Source of the DNA: Thalassobius sp047123305
Lineage (GTDB): Bacteria > Pseudomonadota > Alphaproteobacteria > Rhodobacterales > Rhodobacteraceae
Assembly: GCF_047123305.1 (NCBI RefSeq)
Contig: NZ_CP138918.1
Span: 2,914,001-2,978,000, forward strand
Direction of reading: 5' to 3'
Length of the DNA: 64,000 nucleotides
The notes below the pieces were generated by a model. The model ran no database searches and was not told the origin of the DNA. It saw nothing but the letters and a program-made list of their open reading frames with translations. Each line of letters opens with the position of its first letter. Position 1 is the first letter of the stretch. Shown here in pieces: positions 37,694 to 45,719 of the stretch. The position numbers and the translations under genes are program-made.

Positions 37694-38275
37694 ATGAACA
37701 GTCTTCACACGAATCCGATCAAGGCCAATGAAATCGCCAAACTGCGCGCGATTTTGGGGTACGATTTGAGCGCTATCTATTCCCCATATCTGGATGTCGA
37801 TCTGTCGACGGGTTTGATAAGGACGCATCAAGTATCTTTTAGTTTAGAGTCGGAAACGCCGCAATTTCTGAACATCTCCACAGCTTGGTGGCAAACTGAG
37901 ATGGAGGATTATCACACGTTTGTTTTGGAGACTTCGGACAAACCCGGAATAATACCCTTCGAATTCGATGACACTCACGAGCGTCATGGATTTGGGTCGG
38001 TATCGCAGTGCGATTGCAATGCGGGGCGCGTGAAGAAAATTGAAATTGTTCAATCCAAATTTGAGGCGGAAGGCGATTTTGTTCCGGCGGGATCTGAGAT
38101 GTTCGTCGAAACCATCGTTTATGATCGCGGGATAAACATCCATTGCGAGCGAGGTATCATTTCCCTGGCAACGACGTTTTGCTTAATCGAGGGCGACATC
38201 CAAATCCGCAATCAACCCGTAATATTGTCGGACGATCCAACCGAAGTGATGACGGTTCGAAAAACGCTAGAGTAA
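37694..38275 (+). CDS. hypothetical protein, 193 aa, lower GC
   Basis: Begins MNSLHTNPIKANEIAKLRAI. It is a soluble, mixed alpha/beta-looking protein with Asp/Glu-rich stretches and a Cys pair in 'SVSQCDCNAG'; no signal peptide or membrane helix. Its A/T-rich codon use differs from the flanking genes, suggesting recent transfer. Orphans of this kind are often immunity or antitoxin-type proteins, but no family was recognised. A possible antitoxin remnant follows at 38307. Confidence 0.6.
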   Translation: MNSLHTNPIKANEIAKLRAILGYDLSAIYSPYLDVDLSTGLIRTHQVSFSLESETPQFLNISTAWWQTEMEDYHTFVLETSDKPGIIPFEFDDTHERHGFGSVSQCDCNAGRVKKIEIVQSKFEAEGDFVPAGSEMFVETIVYDRGINIHCERGIISLATTFCLIEGDIQIRNQPVILSDDPTEVMTVRKTLE

Positions 38276-38306
38276 ACGGGCAAGCGTTGACGCGCGCCGC
38301 AAATAG

Positions 38307-38414
38307 CTATCCTTCTTGAAAGGGGCAGCGCTTGGCCCGGAAAAGCCGGGGCTGAACCGGATGGCCGATGTGCTGCAGATCCTGGGGCAGACTATGACGG
38401 TGATCTGCCGTTGA
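38307..38414 (+). pseudogene. remnant resembling the C-terminus of an HTH antitoxin
   Basis: Thirty-five codons without a start read LSFLKGAALGPEKPGLNRMA and then DVLQILGQTMTVICR before TGA at 38412. The 'PGLNRMADVLQILGQTMTV' pattern resembles the C-terminal helix and strand of XRE/HigA-type addiction antitoxins ('PGL..l..vL.aLG..l.v'). A TAG immediately upstream cuts the frame and no helix-turn-helix remains in frame. It is judged by eye and could be chance. Confidence 0.35.
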
Positions 38415-38474
38415 TCGAGGTAGATCTGCAACCGTTTGCACGATCTGCTCCAGCGCGTGCTGAGGCTCAGGCGT

Positions 38475-39254
38475 TTAAGCCGCGTTGCGGTCTGCCAGGT
38501 CGGCACGGGGCAGGGCGGTCAACAGCGGCGGCACTTTGTTGGCGGCAACGGCACCTGCCCAGTCCTCTCCGAGCAACAGGTCCGGCAAGTCGCCGTGGCG
38601 CAGTCGTAATCGGCGCCAGTGGTGCAGGATCAGTAAGCGCAGGATGGATTGATCCGCCAGGGGCAGCGCCTGTACCGCTGCAAGGTCAGGGCAAGCGGTG
38701 GCCAATGCAGTGTACTCAACCTGCAGGTCTTCGGGGACCAGCGAGTCCCGCAGCCAGTCTGGCACCGGGCCGTTTAATGGGGTGTGAACCCAATCTTCCA
38801 GCCCGTTAGCCTGTCCCGCGATCAGGGCGGTGCGCGGGCTGAGGCGCAGGGCGTCTTCGGGTAGCGCATCTTCCATTTCCGCGCCAGATAGGTCAGGCGG
38901 GGCAAGGCTCATCCAGACCGGCTGGTCGGGGCGTTCAAAGTTATAGATGCGCGCCCGCACAGCCTCGGTCGAGGCCCAGCCCTGCGCGCTCAGCCGGTAG
39001 GAGGCACTGCGCCCGTGTTTTTCGGCCTCCACCCAACCATCCCGTTTCAGACGGTGCAGCGCCACCCGAAGCGCCTGATTGGTGATCCCCAGCGGGGCCA
39101 GCATCCGGTCAATATCACGGGTGCGGATCTGATCGCGGGGGCTGGTGCAGGCGTCGCCGAGAAGCGTTACCGCCACCGACCAGATCTTCAGCGGCCCGCA
39201 GTCCAGCAGTGGCTGCAACAGCACCGAGGTGGCGGAGGGCGAGTCGAGGCTCAT
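38475..39254 (-). CDS. paaX: PaaX family transcriptional repressor of the phenylacetate genes
   Basis: A 259-residue PaaX-type regulator (GntR-like winged helix, then a ligand domain). Motifs include 'PLKIWSVAVTLLGD', 'LGITNQALRVALHRLKRDGWVEAEKHGRSASYRLSAQG' in part, and 'RIYNF'. PaaX proteins release DNA on binding phenylacetyl-CoA. The start overlaps the upstream gene's stop (ATGA), so it is the last gene of the paa operon and could autoregulate it. The probable operator lies in the paaA promoter region (see 43899-43936). Confidence 0.88.
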   Translation of the reverse strand: MSLDSPSATSVLLQPLLDCGPLKIWSVAVTLLGDACTSPRDQIRTRDIDRMLAPLGITNQALRVALHRLKRDGWVEAEKHGRSASYRLSAQGWASTEAVRARIYNFERPDQPVWMSLAPPDLSGAEMEDALPEDALRLSPRTALIAGQANGLEDWVHTPLNGPVPDWLRDSLVPEDLQVEYTALATACPDLAAVQALPLADQSILRLLILHHWRRLRLRHGDLPDLLLGEDWAGAVAANKVPPLLTALPRADLADRNAA

Positions 39255-40009
39255 GCCGAAAGGCCCATTTGCGTCAACACGGATGCGGCCTCATCTTCCC
39301 ACCGTGTCCGTAGCGCGGCGTTGGGGGTGTGGCGCAGGCCAAGGGCCTGCAGACGTTCAAATTTTTCGGAGTGTTCCTGCCCAAAAGAGGCCGCCACACG
39401 GGGGCGCCAATAGGTGACCGATGTCTGAAGCGCTGAGGCCTCGCCTTCTGCGATCAGACGTTCCAGCCCTTCAATAGCCAGTTCCGTGTGGCGCCGTTCA
39501 CGCGGCGCAATTTCGCGGAAGACTTCGGCCAGAGGCTGATAAGAAATGCGGCCCATTTCCTCCAGCTGCACGCCAACGGCCAGCCCCATCAGGAGATTCA
39601 TCACCACCGCGTCGCCCCAACCGGCCAGCGGGTAGTTGAACACCGCCAGCCGCATGTCCTGCTCTGAACGTTGGGTGCCGATATCGGCGTCACGCGGCAG
39701 CCGTGCCGCCCAAGGGTGTGCGTTGGCGTAGCGGGCAGTGTCGGTGCCAAACCCGGCCATGATCCGCAGCACACGGTCAGCGTGATCGGTCTTTTCCAGC
39801 ACGATTTTGGCGGCGGCGATACGTTCTTTGATGCCCGGGCCTGCGTTGATGACATCGGCGAAACCGGCAGCCCCCGCCAGAGAGCTGTCGACAAAGCTGG
39901 CCATCAGTTTCATCAGCTCCGCCCGGTAACGGGGTGGGACATTTTCCGGCGCGCTCAACTTACCGTCCTGTGCCAGATAACGCTCGATGCTCATCGTGTC
40001 GCTGGTCAT
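39251..40009 (-). CDS. PaaA/PaaC-like ferritin-fold protein of the phenylacetate operon
   Basis: A 252-residue helical protein of the phenylacetic acid catabolic (PaaA_PaaC) family. It aligns by eye with PaaA: 'FNYPLAGWGDAVVMNLLMG' against 'FNYPTLNWADIGAVGWLVD', and 'REIAPRERRHTELAIEGL' against 'RICKEESFHQRQGYDIV'. The second E-x-x-H is kept, but the first ligand motif 'DEAGH' reads 'DHADR', so a full diiron centre is doubtful. GAGGAGGG precedes the start. It lies between paaE and paaX; role unknown, perhaps structural or regulatory. Confidence 0.75.
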   Translation of the reverse strand: MTSDTMSIERYLAQDGKLSAPENVPPRYRAELMKLMASFVDSSLAGAAGFADVINAGPGIKERIAAAKIVLEKTDHADRVLRIMAGFGTDTARYANAHPWAARLPRDADIGTQRSEQDMRLAVFNYPLAGWGDAVVMNLLMGLAVGVQLEEMGRISYQPLAEVFREIAPRERRHTELAIEGLERLIAEGEASALQTSVTYWRPRVAASFGQEHSEKFERLQALGLRHTPNAALRTRWEDEAASVLTQMGLSA

Positions 40010-40054
40010 ATCCCACCCTCCTCAGGCGTGTTTAGATCATTGAAACATATCGCT

Positions 40055-41125
40055 TTATTGATCGTAGTCGACAACCACCTTGTCCGAAACAGGAAAGGCT
40101 TGGCACGACAAAACGTAGCCCTTCTCGATCTCGTAATCTTCCAGCGCATGGTTGGCAGCCATTTCGACCTCGCCTTCCAGCACGCGGCAGCGACAGGTCG
40201 AACAAACGCCTGCGCTACAGGCATATGGCGCGTCCAGATTGTTGGTCAGCGCGGCCTGTAGAACCGTCTGGGTCGGGTCCATTTCGACGGTGCGGGTGGC
40301 ACCATCCAACGTGATGGTGGCGGTCTTGGCTCCGCCTGTTGCGGCGGAAGCAGCGGCACGTTGGGGGGCGCGACCGGGCTGGTTTCCGGCGAACAGTTCA
40401 AACTTGATCTGCGCCTCGTCCATGCCGTGATCCTTCAGCGCCTGCGCGATGCCCAGCATCATCGGTTCCGGCCCGCAGATAAAGGCGGTTTTGGCGGCTT
40501 TCACATCCAACCAGCCCGAGCCGAACAGCTCGGCACATTTTTCCGGTGTCACCAGACCGGTGAATAGGTCGATCTCCTGCGCGTCGCTTTCCAGAATGTG
40601 GATGACGCTGAAGCGACCCAGATAGGTGTTTTTAAGATCTTCCAGCTCCTCGCGGAACATGATCGTATTCACACCCTTGTTGGCATAGACCAGCGTGAAA
40701 CGGGCGTTGGGTTCGGCCTCCAGCGTGGTCTTGATGATCGACAGGACCGGTGTGATGCCGGACCCACCGGCAAAGCCCAGGTAGCTGTTGTCTGCCTCGG
40801 GCGTCAGCGCGGTGAAAAAGTTGCCCATCGGCGGCATGGCCTGCAGGGTGTCGCCAACTTTCAGGTCCTCATTGGCCCAGGTCGAGAAGGCACCGCCGTC
40901 GACCTTTTTGATTCCAACCTGCAGCACGCCATCGTTTTTGCCAGCGCAGATCGAGTAGCTGCGGCGCAGCTCCTGCCCATCGAAATCCCGGCGGAAGGTC
41001 AGATATTGGCCTTGGGTGAAGTCAAACTCCGCCGCCGCCCCGTTCACCGGTTTCAGGGTCACGACCACAGCGTCGCGGATGGTTTTGTGAATGTCGGTGA
41101 CTTCCAGATCGTGGAAACGTGGCAT
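40055..41125 (-). CDS. paaE: phenylacetyl-CoA epoxidase reductase subunit PaaE
   Basis: Electron-transfer subunit of 356 residues. The N-terminal FAD-binding domain has 'RRSYSICAG', the NAD(P)H domain 'FAGGSGITPVLSIIKTTL' and 'AFICGPEPMML', and the C-terminal 2Fe-2S ferredoxin domain has Cys in 'ACSAGVCSTCRCRV' and 'VLSCQAF'. It passes NADPH electrons to the PaaAC diiron oxygenase. It follows paaD by 12 bp. Confidence 0.95.
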   Translation of the reverse strand: MPRFHDLEVTDIHKTIRDAVVVTLKPVNGAAAEFDFTQGQYLTFRRDFDGQELRRSYSICAGKNDGVLQVGIKKVDGGAFSTWANEDLKVGDTLQAMPPMGNFFTALTPEADNSYLGFAGGSGITPVLSIIKTTLEAEPNARFTLVYANKGVNTIMFREELEDLKNTYLGRFSVIHILESDAQEIDLFTGLVTPEKCAELFGSGWLDVKAAKTAFICGPEPMMLGIAQALKDHGMDEAQIKFELFAGNQPGRAPQRAAASAATGGAKTATITLDGATRTVEMDPTQTVLQAALTNNLDAPYACSAGVCSTCRCRVLEGEVEMAANHALEDYEIEKGYVLSCQAFPVSDKVVVDYDQ

Positions 41126-41137
41126 GATCGGGCTCCG

Positions 41138-41608
41138 TCAGATGCACTTGAAGTAGTCAAAGGGTTCCAGGCAGTCGGTGCAGCGCCATTGCGCCTTGCA
41201 GGGGGTCGAGCCGAACTGGCTCAGCCGCTCCACATGATGACTGCCGCAATGGGGGCATTTGTCCGGCCCACCGGCGGGTTGTGGTGGCGCGATGCCATAG
41301 GCGGCCAGCTTGTCGCGGCCCGCCTTTGTCATCCAGTCGGTGGTCCAGGCCGGTGACAGTTGGCGGCGCAGTTCTATGTCGCGCAAGCCGTGATCGCGCA
41401 GGGCGGTTTCGATATCCAGATTGATGATCGATGTGGCCGGACAGCCCGAATAGGTGGGGGTCACGGTGACCACGCAGGTTTCGCCCTCAAAGGCAACATC
41501 GCGGATGATGCCCAGATCGGTGAGGGAAATCACCGGGATCTCGGGATCTGGCACCTGATGGAGCCAGTCCCAGACCTGATCTGTTGAGGGAAGCGCCGTT
41601 GCAGTCAT
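41138..41608 (-). CDS. paaD: phenylacetyl-CoA epoxidase assembly protein PaaD
   Basis: A 156-residue MIP18/DUF59-type protein with 'VPDPEIPVISLTDLGIIRDV' at the N-terminus and 'YSGCPATSIINLDIETAL'. The C-terminus carries a zinc-ribbon-like 'CPHCGSHH...CKAQWRCTDC' cluster. PaaD is needed for maturation of the epoxidase, probably of its metal centre. Gene order paaC-paaD-paaE with short gaps supports the call. Confidence 0.94.
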   Translation of the reverse strand: MTATALPSTDQVWDWLHQVPDPEIPVISLTDLGIIRDVAFEGETCVVTVTPTYSGCPATSIINLDIETALRDHGLRDIELRRQLSPAWTTDWMTKAGRDKLAAYGIAPPQPAGGPDKCPHCGSHHVERLSQFGSTPCKAQWRCTDCLEPFDYFKCI

Positions 41609-41615
41609 CCGTCCG

Positions 41616-42401
41616 TTACCACTTATTGCCGGGATAGGCGCGCTGCAGCCACTGCATCTGGCACAGCATGTGGCCCAGATGTTCGGTGTGCATGGCGCCA
41701 GTGCGGCCGCCCTTGTGGGCGAAGGTGCTTTCGGGTTTCACCAGCGTGGCCTCTGTCAACGCGGCAGAAACGATGGCGTCAAAACCCGCGCGCAGGCTGG
41801 CCGGATCAGGGCCGATCCCTGCAGCAAATGCGGCGGCATCCACAGCGTCAGAGTGGAACATCTCACCGACATAGGGCCAGAGCAGATCCAGCGATGCCTG
41901 CATCCGGTTGTGGCTTTCCTCGGTGCCATCACCCAGACCAATCACCGTGTCGCGCGAGCGTTCCAGGTGGTAGGCGACCTCTTTGCTGGCTTTTTCGGCA
42001 ATCGCCGAAATGGTGGCATCGGTGGAGTTTACCAACTCCGCCAGCAGCACCGCATGATAGGCATCAAACAGGAACTGGCGCATCAAGGTCTGGCCAAAGT
42101 CACCGTTCGGCAGCTCCACCAGCAACACATTGCGGAAGTCCCAGACGTCGCGCAGGAAAGCCAGATCATCGGCCGATTTGCCTTCGCCCTGCACATCTGC
42201 GGCGTGGCCCAGCCACAGCTGGGTCTGGCCCAGCAGATCCAGCGCCGTGTTGGCCAGCGCGATGTCCTCTTCCAGCACCGGGGATTTGCCGCACCATTCG
42301 CTGACGCGATGGCCCAGCACCAAAGTGTTGTCGCCCAGACGCAGCAGGTATTGCACCAGCTGGTCCTGTGTCATCTCAGCCAGTTTCTCTGCCGCGCCCA
42401 T
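41616..42401 (-). CDS. paaC: phenylacetyl-CoA epoxidase structural subunit PaaC
   Basis: A 261-residue ferritin-like protein that scaffolds PaaA. Signatures are 'YLLRLGDNTLVLGHRVSEWCG', 'LANTALDLLGQTQLWLGHA' and 'FLRDVWDFRNVLLVELPNGDF'. The ATG at 42401 shares one base with the paaB stop (TGATG); a GTG one codon upstream is also possible. PaaC keeps the fold but serves a structural rather than catalytic role in characterised systems. Confidence 0.94.
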   Translation of the reverse strand: MGAAEKLAEMTQDQLVQYLLRLGDNTLVLGHRVSEWCGKSPVLEEDIALANTALDLLGQTQLWLGHAADVQGEGKSADDLAFLRDVWDFRNVLLVELPNGDFGQTLMRQFLFDAYHAVLLAELVNSTDATISAIAEKASKEVAYHLERSRDTVIGLGDGTEESHNRMQASLDLLWPYVGEMFHSDAVDAAAFAAGIGPDPASLRAGFDAIVSAALTEATLVKPESTFAHKGGRTGAMHTEHLGHMLCQMQWLQRAYPGNKW

Positions 42402-42685
42402 CACATGTGCCCCGCTTCTTCGGGGATGTCGAAGAACGACGGGTGACGATAGACCTTGCTTTCGCTGGGTTCAAACAGCGGGCCTTTTTCGCCCGGTGCG
42501 GTGGCCGAGATATGTTTGGCCTCAACAACCCAGATCGACACACCTTCATTGCGGCGGGTGTAGACGTCGCGGGCGTTTTTGATCGCCATTTCGGCGTCCG
42601 GCGCATGCAGGCTGCCGACGTGACGGTGGCTGAGGCCGTGCTGGCCGCGGATGAAGATTTCCCAGAGGGGCCATTCCTGTGACAT
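42401..42685 (-). CDS. paaB: phenylacetyl-CoA epoxidase subunit PaaB
   Basis: A 94-residue subunit, close to the E. coli length. 'EWPLWEIFIRGQHGLSHRHVGSLHA' and 'ARDVYTRRNEGVSIWVVEA' are characteristic. PaaB bridges the PaaAC heterodimers in the epoxidase. ATG 42685 (MSQEW) is chosen; the longer open frame to 42820 overlaps the intergenic space and paaA and is not conserved. Confidence 0.95.
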   Translation of the reverse strand: MSQEWPLWEIFIRGQHGLSHRHVGSLHAPDAEMAIKNARDVYTRRNEGVSIWVVEAKHISATAPGEKGPLFEPSESKVYRHPSFFDIPEEAGHM

Positions 42686-42755
42686 GTTCTGTCCTCCTGT
42701 CTCGCACACCCGCGGCGCATCTGGCGGGGTGGCTGGATATATCGGTAAGGGCGGC

Positions 42756-43772
42756 TTACTCAGCCGCCTGCTGCGCGGCCATTGCGGCGGCGCGCTTTTT
42801 CTCGGCTTTCTTTTCGGCATGGGCCATCAGGCCTTCGCGGACCCAGGCACCTTCGTCCCAGGCTTTATTGCGGGTCGCCATGCGGTCCTGATTGCAGGGG
42901 CCGTTGCCTTTCAGCACGTCAAAGAACTCGCCCCAATCGGGTTCGGAGAAGTCATAGCCGCCTTTGTCCTCATTCCATTTGAGGTTCTCATCCGGAATTG
43001 TCAGGCCGAGGAATTCGGCCTGCGGCACGGTCTGGTCCACAAACTTCTGGCGCAGCTCATCGTTGGTGTTGATCTTGATCTTCCACGCCATCGACTGCGC
43101 CGAATGGACCGAGTCCTTGTCCGAGGGACCGAACATCATCAGCGACGGATACCACAGGCGGTTCAGCGCATCCTGCGCCATCTTCTTCTGCTCAGGGGAA
43201 CCCTGCGCCATCTTCATCACGATGTCGTAGCCCTGACGCTGATGGAAGCTCTCTTCCTTACAGATGCGGATCATGGCGCGGGAATAGGGACCGTAAGAGG
43301 TCCGCTGCAGCGGCACCTGGTTCATAATCGCGGCCCCATCGACCAGCCAACCCACGGCGCCGATATCGGCCCAGTTCAGCGTGGGATAGTTGAAGATCGA
43401 GGAATATTTGGCACGCCCGTCCAGCAGCTGTTCGGTCATCTCATCGCGGGTAATGCCCAGCGTTTCGGCAGCGGAGTAGAGGTAGAGCCCGTGGCCCGCC
43501 TCATCCTGCACCTTGGCCAAAAGGATCGCCTTGCGTTCCAGCGTAGGGGCGCGGGTGATCCAGTTGCCTTCGGGCAGCTGGCCGACGATTTCGGAATGTG
43601 CGTGCTGACCCATCTGACGGATCAGGGTTTTGCGATAGCCCTCTGGCATCCAATCGCGAGGCTCGATTTTGATATCGGCGTCGATCTTGTCCTGAAAGGC
43701 AGCTTCTTCAGGCGTCATCTCTTCGCGAGATTTGGCGCCGGAGCCGGTGGATTTGACCATTTGCGCGTACAT
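42756..43772 (-). CDS. paaA: phenylacetyl-CoA 1,2-epoxidase catalytic subunit PaaA
   Basis: Diiron oxygenase subunit of 338 residues that epoxidises the ring of phenylacetyl-CoA, the first committed step of aerobic phenylacetate breakdown. Diiron motifs are 'KVQDEAGHGLYLY' and 'RICKEESFHQRQG' (two E-x-x-H). 'NYPTLNWADIGAVGWLVDGAAI' is also typical. ATG 43772 has GGGAGG about 10 bases upstream. The Lys/Ala-rich tail (AEKKAEKKRAAAMAAQQAAE) is common in alphaproteobacterial PaaA. It is the first gene of the paa operon. Confidence 0.96.
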   Translation of the reverse strand: MYAQMVKSTGSGAKSREEMTPEEAAFQDKIDADIKIEPRDWMPEGYRKTLIRQMGQHAHSEIVGQLPEGNWITRAPTLERKAILLAKVQDEAGHGLYLYSAAETLGITRDEMTEQLLDGRAKYSSIFNYPTLNWADIGAVGWLVDGAAIMNQVPLQRTSYGPYSRAMIRICKEESFHQRQGYDIVMKMAQGSPEQKKMAQDALNRLWYPSLMMFGPSDKDSVHSAQSMAWKIKINTNDELRQKFVDQTVPQAEFLGLTIPDENLKWNEDKGGYDFSEPDWGEFFDVLKGNGPCNQDRMATRNKAWDEGAWVREGLMAHAEKKAEKKRAAAMAAQQAAE

Positions 43773-43898
43773 GGCAGGGACCTCCCAGAGTGGCCCCAAG
43801 GGCCGATGTGTCTGTCTGTAGGGCAGCGGATCGCGATGGGATGCAAAGCTGACCATGCGGTTAGGGATACGTGAGGTGCAGATTCGAGGCAAGGAAAA

Positions 43899-43936
43899 TG
43901 TTACGCATTTTTGCAGTGGCTCTGAAATGAGTAACA
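43899..43936. promoter_or_regulatory. 12-bp inverted repeat upstream of paaA, candidate PaaX operator
   Basis: TGTTACGCATTT (43899-43910) and AAATGAGTAACA (43925-43936) pair at 11 of 12 positions with a 14-bp spacer. It lies in the divergent gap between paaA and the TauE gene, 127-164 bp before the paaA start. The protein that binds is not known; PaaX is the natural candidate. Confidence 0.6.
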
Positions 43937-43965
43937 AATGATGAAGATTGTCACGCTCCGGGTCG

Positions 43966-43989
43966 ATTGGTATGCGGAGGTATACCGAT
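43966..43989. promoter_or_regulatory. 24-bp imperfect palindrome just before the TauE gene
   Basis: ATTGGTATGC-GGAG-GTATACCGAT, eight of ten positions symmetric, ending 10 bp before the permease start codon and covering its GGAGG. Binding here would block translation or promoter clearance of the permease gene. Confidence 0.45.
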
Positions 43990-43999
43990 TTGAGGCCCA

Positions 44000-44767
44000 A
44001 TGATGTTTGACATGTTCCTTGCTGCTCTGCCGTCCGAATTGCCGCTCTGGACCTCCTTGGCGCTGATCGGGGCCAGCTTTGCGACCTCGGCCATTTCGGC
44101 GGCTTTTGGTCTGGGTGGCGGGCTGGTGATGCTGGCGCTGCTGGCCGCAACCCTGCCGCCAGCAGCGCTGATTCCGGTGCATGGCTGGGTGCAGCTGGGA
44201 TCAAACGTGGCGCGGGCGGGCATGATGTGGCGCACCATTCAATGGGCGCTGGTGCCTGGCTTCCTGATCGGGACGGTTGCTGGCATCGCCCTCGGCGGCC
44301 AGATCGTGGTCAGCCTGCCGCCTGCCTATATGCAATTGGCGGTGGGGCTCTTCATCCTGTGGACGCTCATCGCCTCACCGCCGCGTTGGCTGCGCCATGC
44401 TGGGTGGGTTAGCGGGCTGGTGTCCAGTTTCCTAACCATGTTCTTTGGGGCAACCGGCCCGTTCGTCGCCGCCTATCTGAAGCCACGCAAAATGGCGCGG
44501 CATGATCAGGTGGCGACCCATGCGATGTTCATGACCCTGCAACACGGGCTGAAGGTGGCGATGTTTACCATGCTAGGTTTTGCCTTGGCGCCCTGGGTGG
44601 GGTTCATCGTGGCACTGGTCCTGTCCGGTGTGGCGGGCACATGGGCGGGCAAACTGGTGCTGAGCCGGATGAGCGATCACGGGTTCCACCGTGTCTTAAG
44701 CGTGGTGCTGGCGCTGATCGCGTTGCGGCTGATCTATATGGCAGGCTCTGCCTTGCTGGCGGGGTAG
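44000..44767 (+). CDS. TauE/SafE family membrane permease
   Basis: A 255-residue protein with about eight membrane helices. 'FATSAISAAFGLGGGLVMLALLA' near the start is the first family repeat and 'LVSSFLTMFFGATGPFVAAYL' the second. TauE/SafE members export sulfite, sulfoacetate or other organic anions. Divergence from paaA suggests a link with aromatic acid or CoA-pathway intermediates, but the substrate is unknown. The start may be ATG 44000 or 44003. Confidence 0.85.
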   Translation: MMFDMFLAALPSELPLWTSLALIGASFATSAISAAFGLGGGLVMLALLAATLPPAALIPVHGWVQLGSNVARAGMMWRTIQWALVPGFLIGTVAGIALGGQIVVSLPPAYMQLAVGLFILWTLIASPPRWLRHAGWVSGLVSSFLTMFFGATGPFVAAYLKPRKMARHDQVATHAMFMTLQHGLKVAMFTMLGFALAPWVGFIVALVLSGVAGTWAGKLVLSRMSDHGFHRVLSVVLALIALRLIYMAGSALLAG

Positions 44768-44769
44768 GA

Positions 44770-44838
44770 GGGCGTTGCCCTCTGGGATCAAAACAGGTTT
44801 TGACCCCATTCACCCAGGATATTTGTCCCAAGAAGAAG
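44770..44838 (+). repeat. structured intergenic repeat, copy C
   Basis: Hairpin 1 is GGGC-GTT-GCCC; hairpin 2 is TGGG(A)TCAAAAC-AG-GTTTTGACCCCA with one bulge; the tail is CACCCAGGATATTTGTCCC followed by AAGAAGAAG. It fills the whole gap between two convergent genes (TauE and IclR). Confidence 0.7.
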
Positions 44839-45600
44839 TCAGTTCAGCACCCGTTTCAGGCTGTCCTGCACCTGTAACAGGGCCGGCAGATAATCATGCA
44901 CGATGGTTTGCGGATCAGCAGCTGTGGCGGCCGTGCCGATGTTGAGGGCCGCAACAGTTTGGTCGCGGTGGTTCAAGACCGGTATCGCCAGAGAGCGCAG
45001 GCCCGGCTCAACCTCCTGATCCACCAGCGCATAGCCCTGCTGACGGATCGTGGCGAGCGCACCCAGAAGGTCCGGGACATTGGCGAGGCTTTGCGGCGTG
45101 CGCGGGCTGAGGTCCGTCTGCTCCAGCAGGGCACGGGCCTCTGGTTCCGGTAGAGCGGCCAGCAACACGCGGCCCATGGAGGTGCAATGGGCTGGCAAGC
45201 GGGAACCGGGCATCAACCCGATGGACATCAGCCGTTTCTGCGCTGCGCGGGCGATATAGACAATCTCATCCCCTTCGAGAATCGAGACAGAGCAGCTTTG
45301 GCCGATGGTTTCAGACAGTTGGTCGAGCCAGGGTTGCACCACCTGTGGCAGGGGCATGGACGACAGCGCCGCCAACCCCAGGCGCAGGACCCGCGGGGTC
45401 AGGGCGAAGAACTTGCCGTCATAATCGGCGTAACCTTCGTGATGCAGCGTCAACAGGCAGCGCCGCGCGGTGGCGCGGTCCAGCCCGGTTTGGGCTGCCA
45501 CCTCAGTGATGGTCAGGCGCGGGGTATCGGCGCTAAAGGCTTCGATCACGCGCAGGCCTTTGGCGAAAGAGGCGATGGTATCAGTTGGTTTGTTCACCAT
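44839..45600 (-). CDS. IclR family regulator, PcaR/PobR type
   Basis: A 253-residue IclR regulator. The winged helix is 'RLTITEVAAQTGLDRATARRCLLTL' in part, and the effector domain has 'SCSVSILEGDEIVYIARA' and 'LPAHCTSMGRVLLAALPE'. The 'RATARRCLLTLHHEGY' and 'LRLGLAALSS' details match the PcaR/PcaU/PobR branch that controls 3-oxoadipate genes. It is divergent from pcaIJF across 119 bp containing a perfect palindrome (45612-45626). ATG 45600 is preferred over GTG 45606. Confidence 0.87.
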   Translation of the reverse strand: MVNKPTDTIASFAKGLRVIEAFSADTPRLTITEVAAQTGLDRATARRCLLTLHHEGYADYDGKFFALTPRVLRLGLAALSSMPLPQVVQPWLDQLSETIGQSCSVSILEGDEIVYIARAAQKRLMSIGLMPGSRLPAHCTSMGRVLLAALPEPEARALLEQTDLSPRTPQSLANVPDLLGALATIRQQGYALVDQEVEPGLRSLAIPVLNHRDQTVAALNIGTAATAADPQTIVHDYLPALLQVQDSLKRVLN

Positions 45601-45611
45601 GCGCACAGATA

Positions 45612-45626
45612 TTCACAGCATGTGAA
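45612..45626. promoter_or_regulatory. perfect palindrome between iclR-type gene and pcaI, candidate operator
   Basis: TTCACA-GCA-TGTGAA, a perfect 6-3-6 palindrome only 12 bp upstream of the regulator's start and 94 bp before pcaI. Its position suits control of both divergent genes by the IclR protein. Confidence 0.55.
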
Positions 45627-45719
45627 CAAATGTCAAGATCCGCACAAAATCTATGGAAACCGACCGGTGGGTCGGATTAGCTCTGGTGGAGACAGGGGAA
45701 ACGGCTCTAAGGACTTCAG

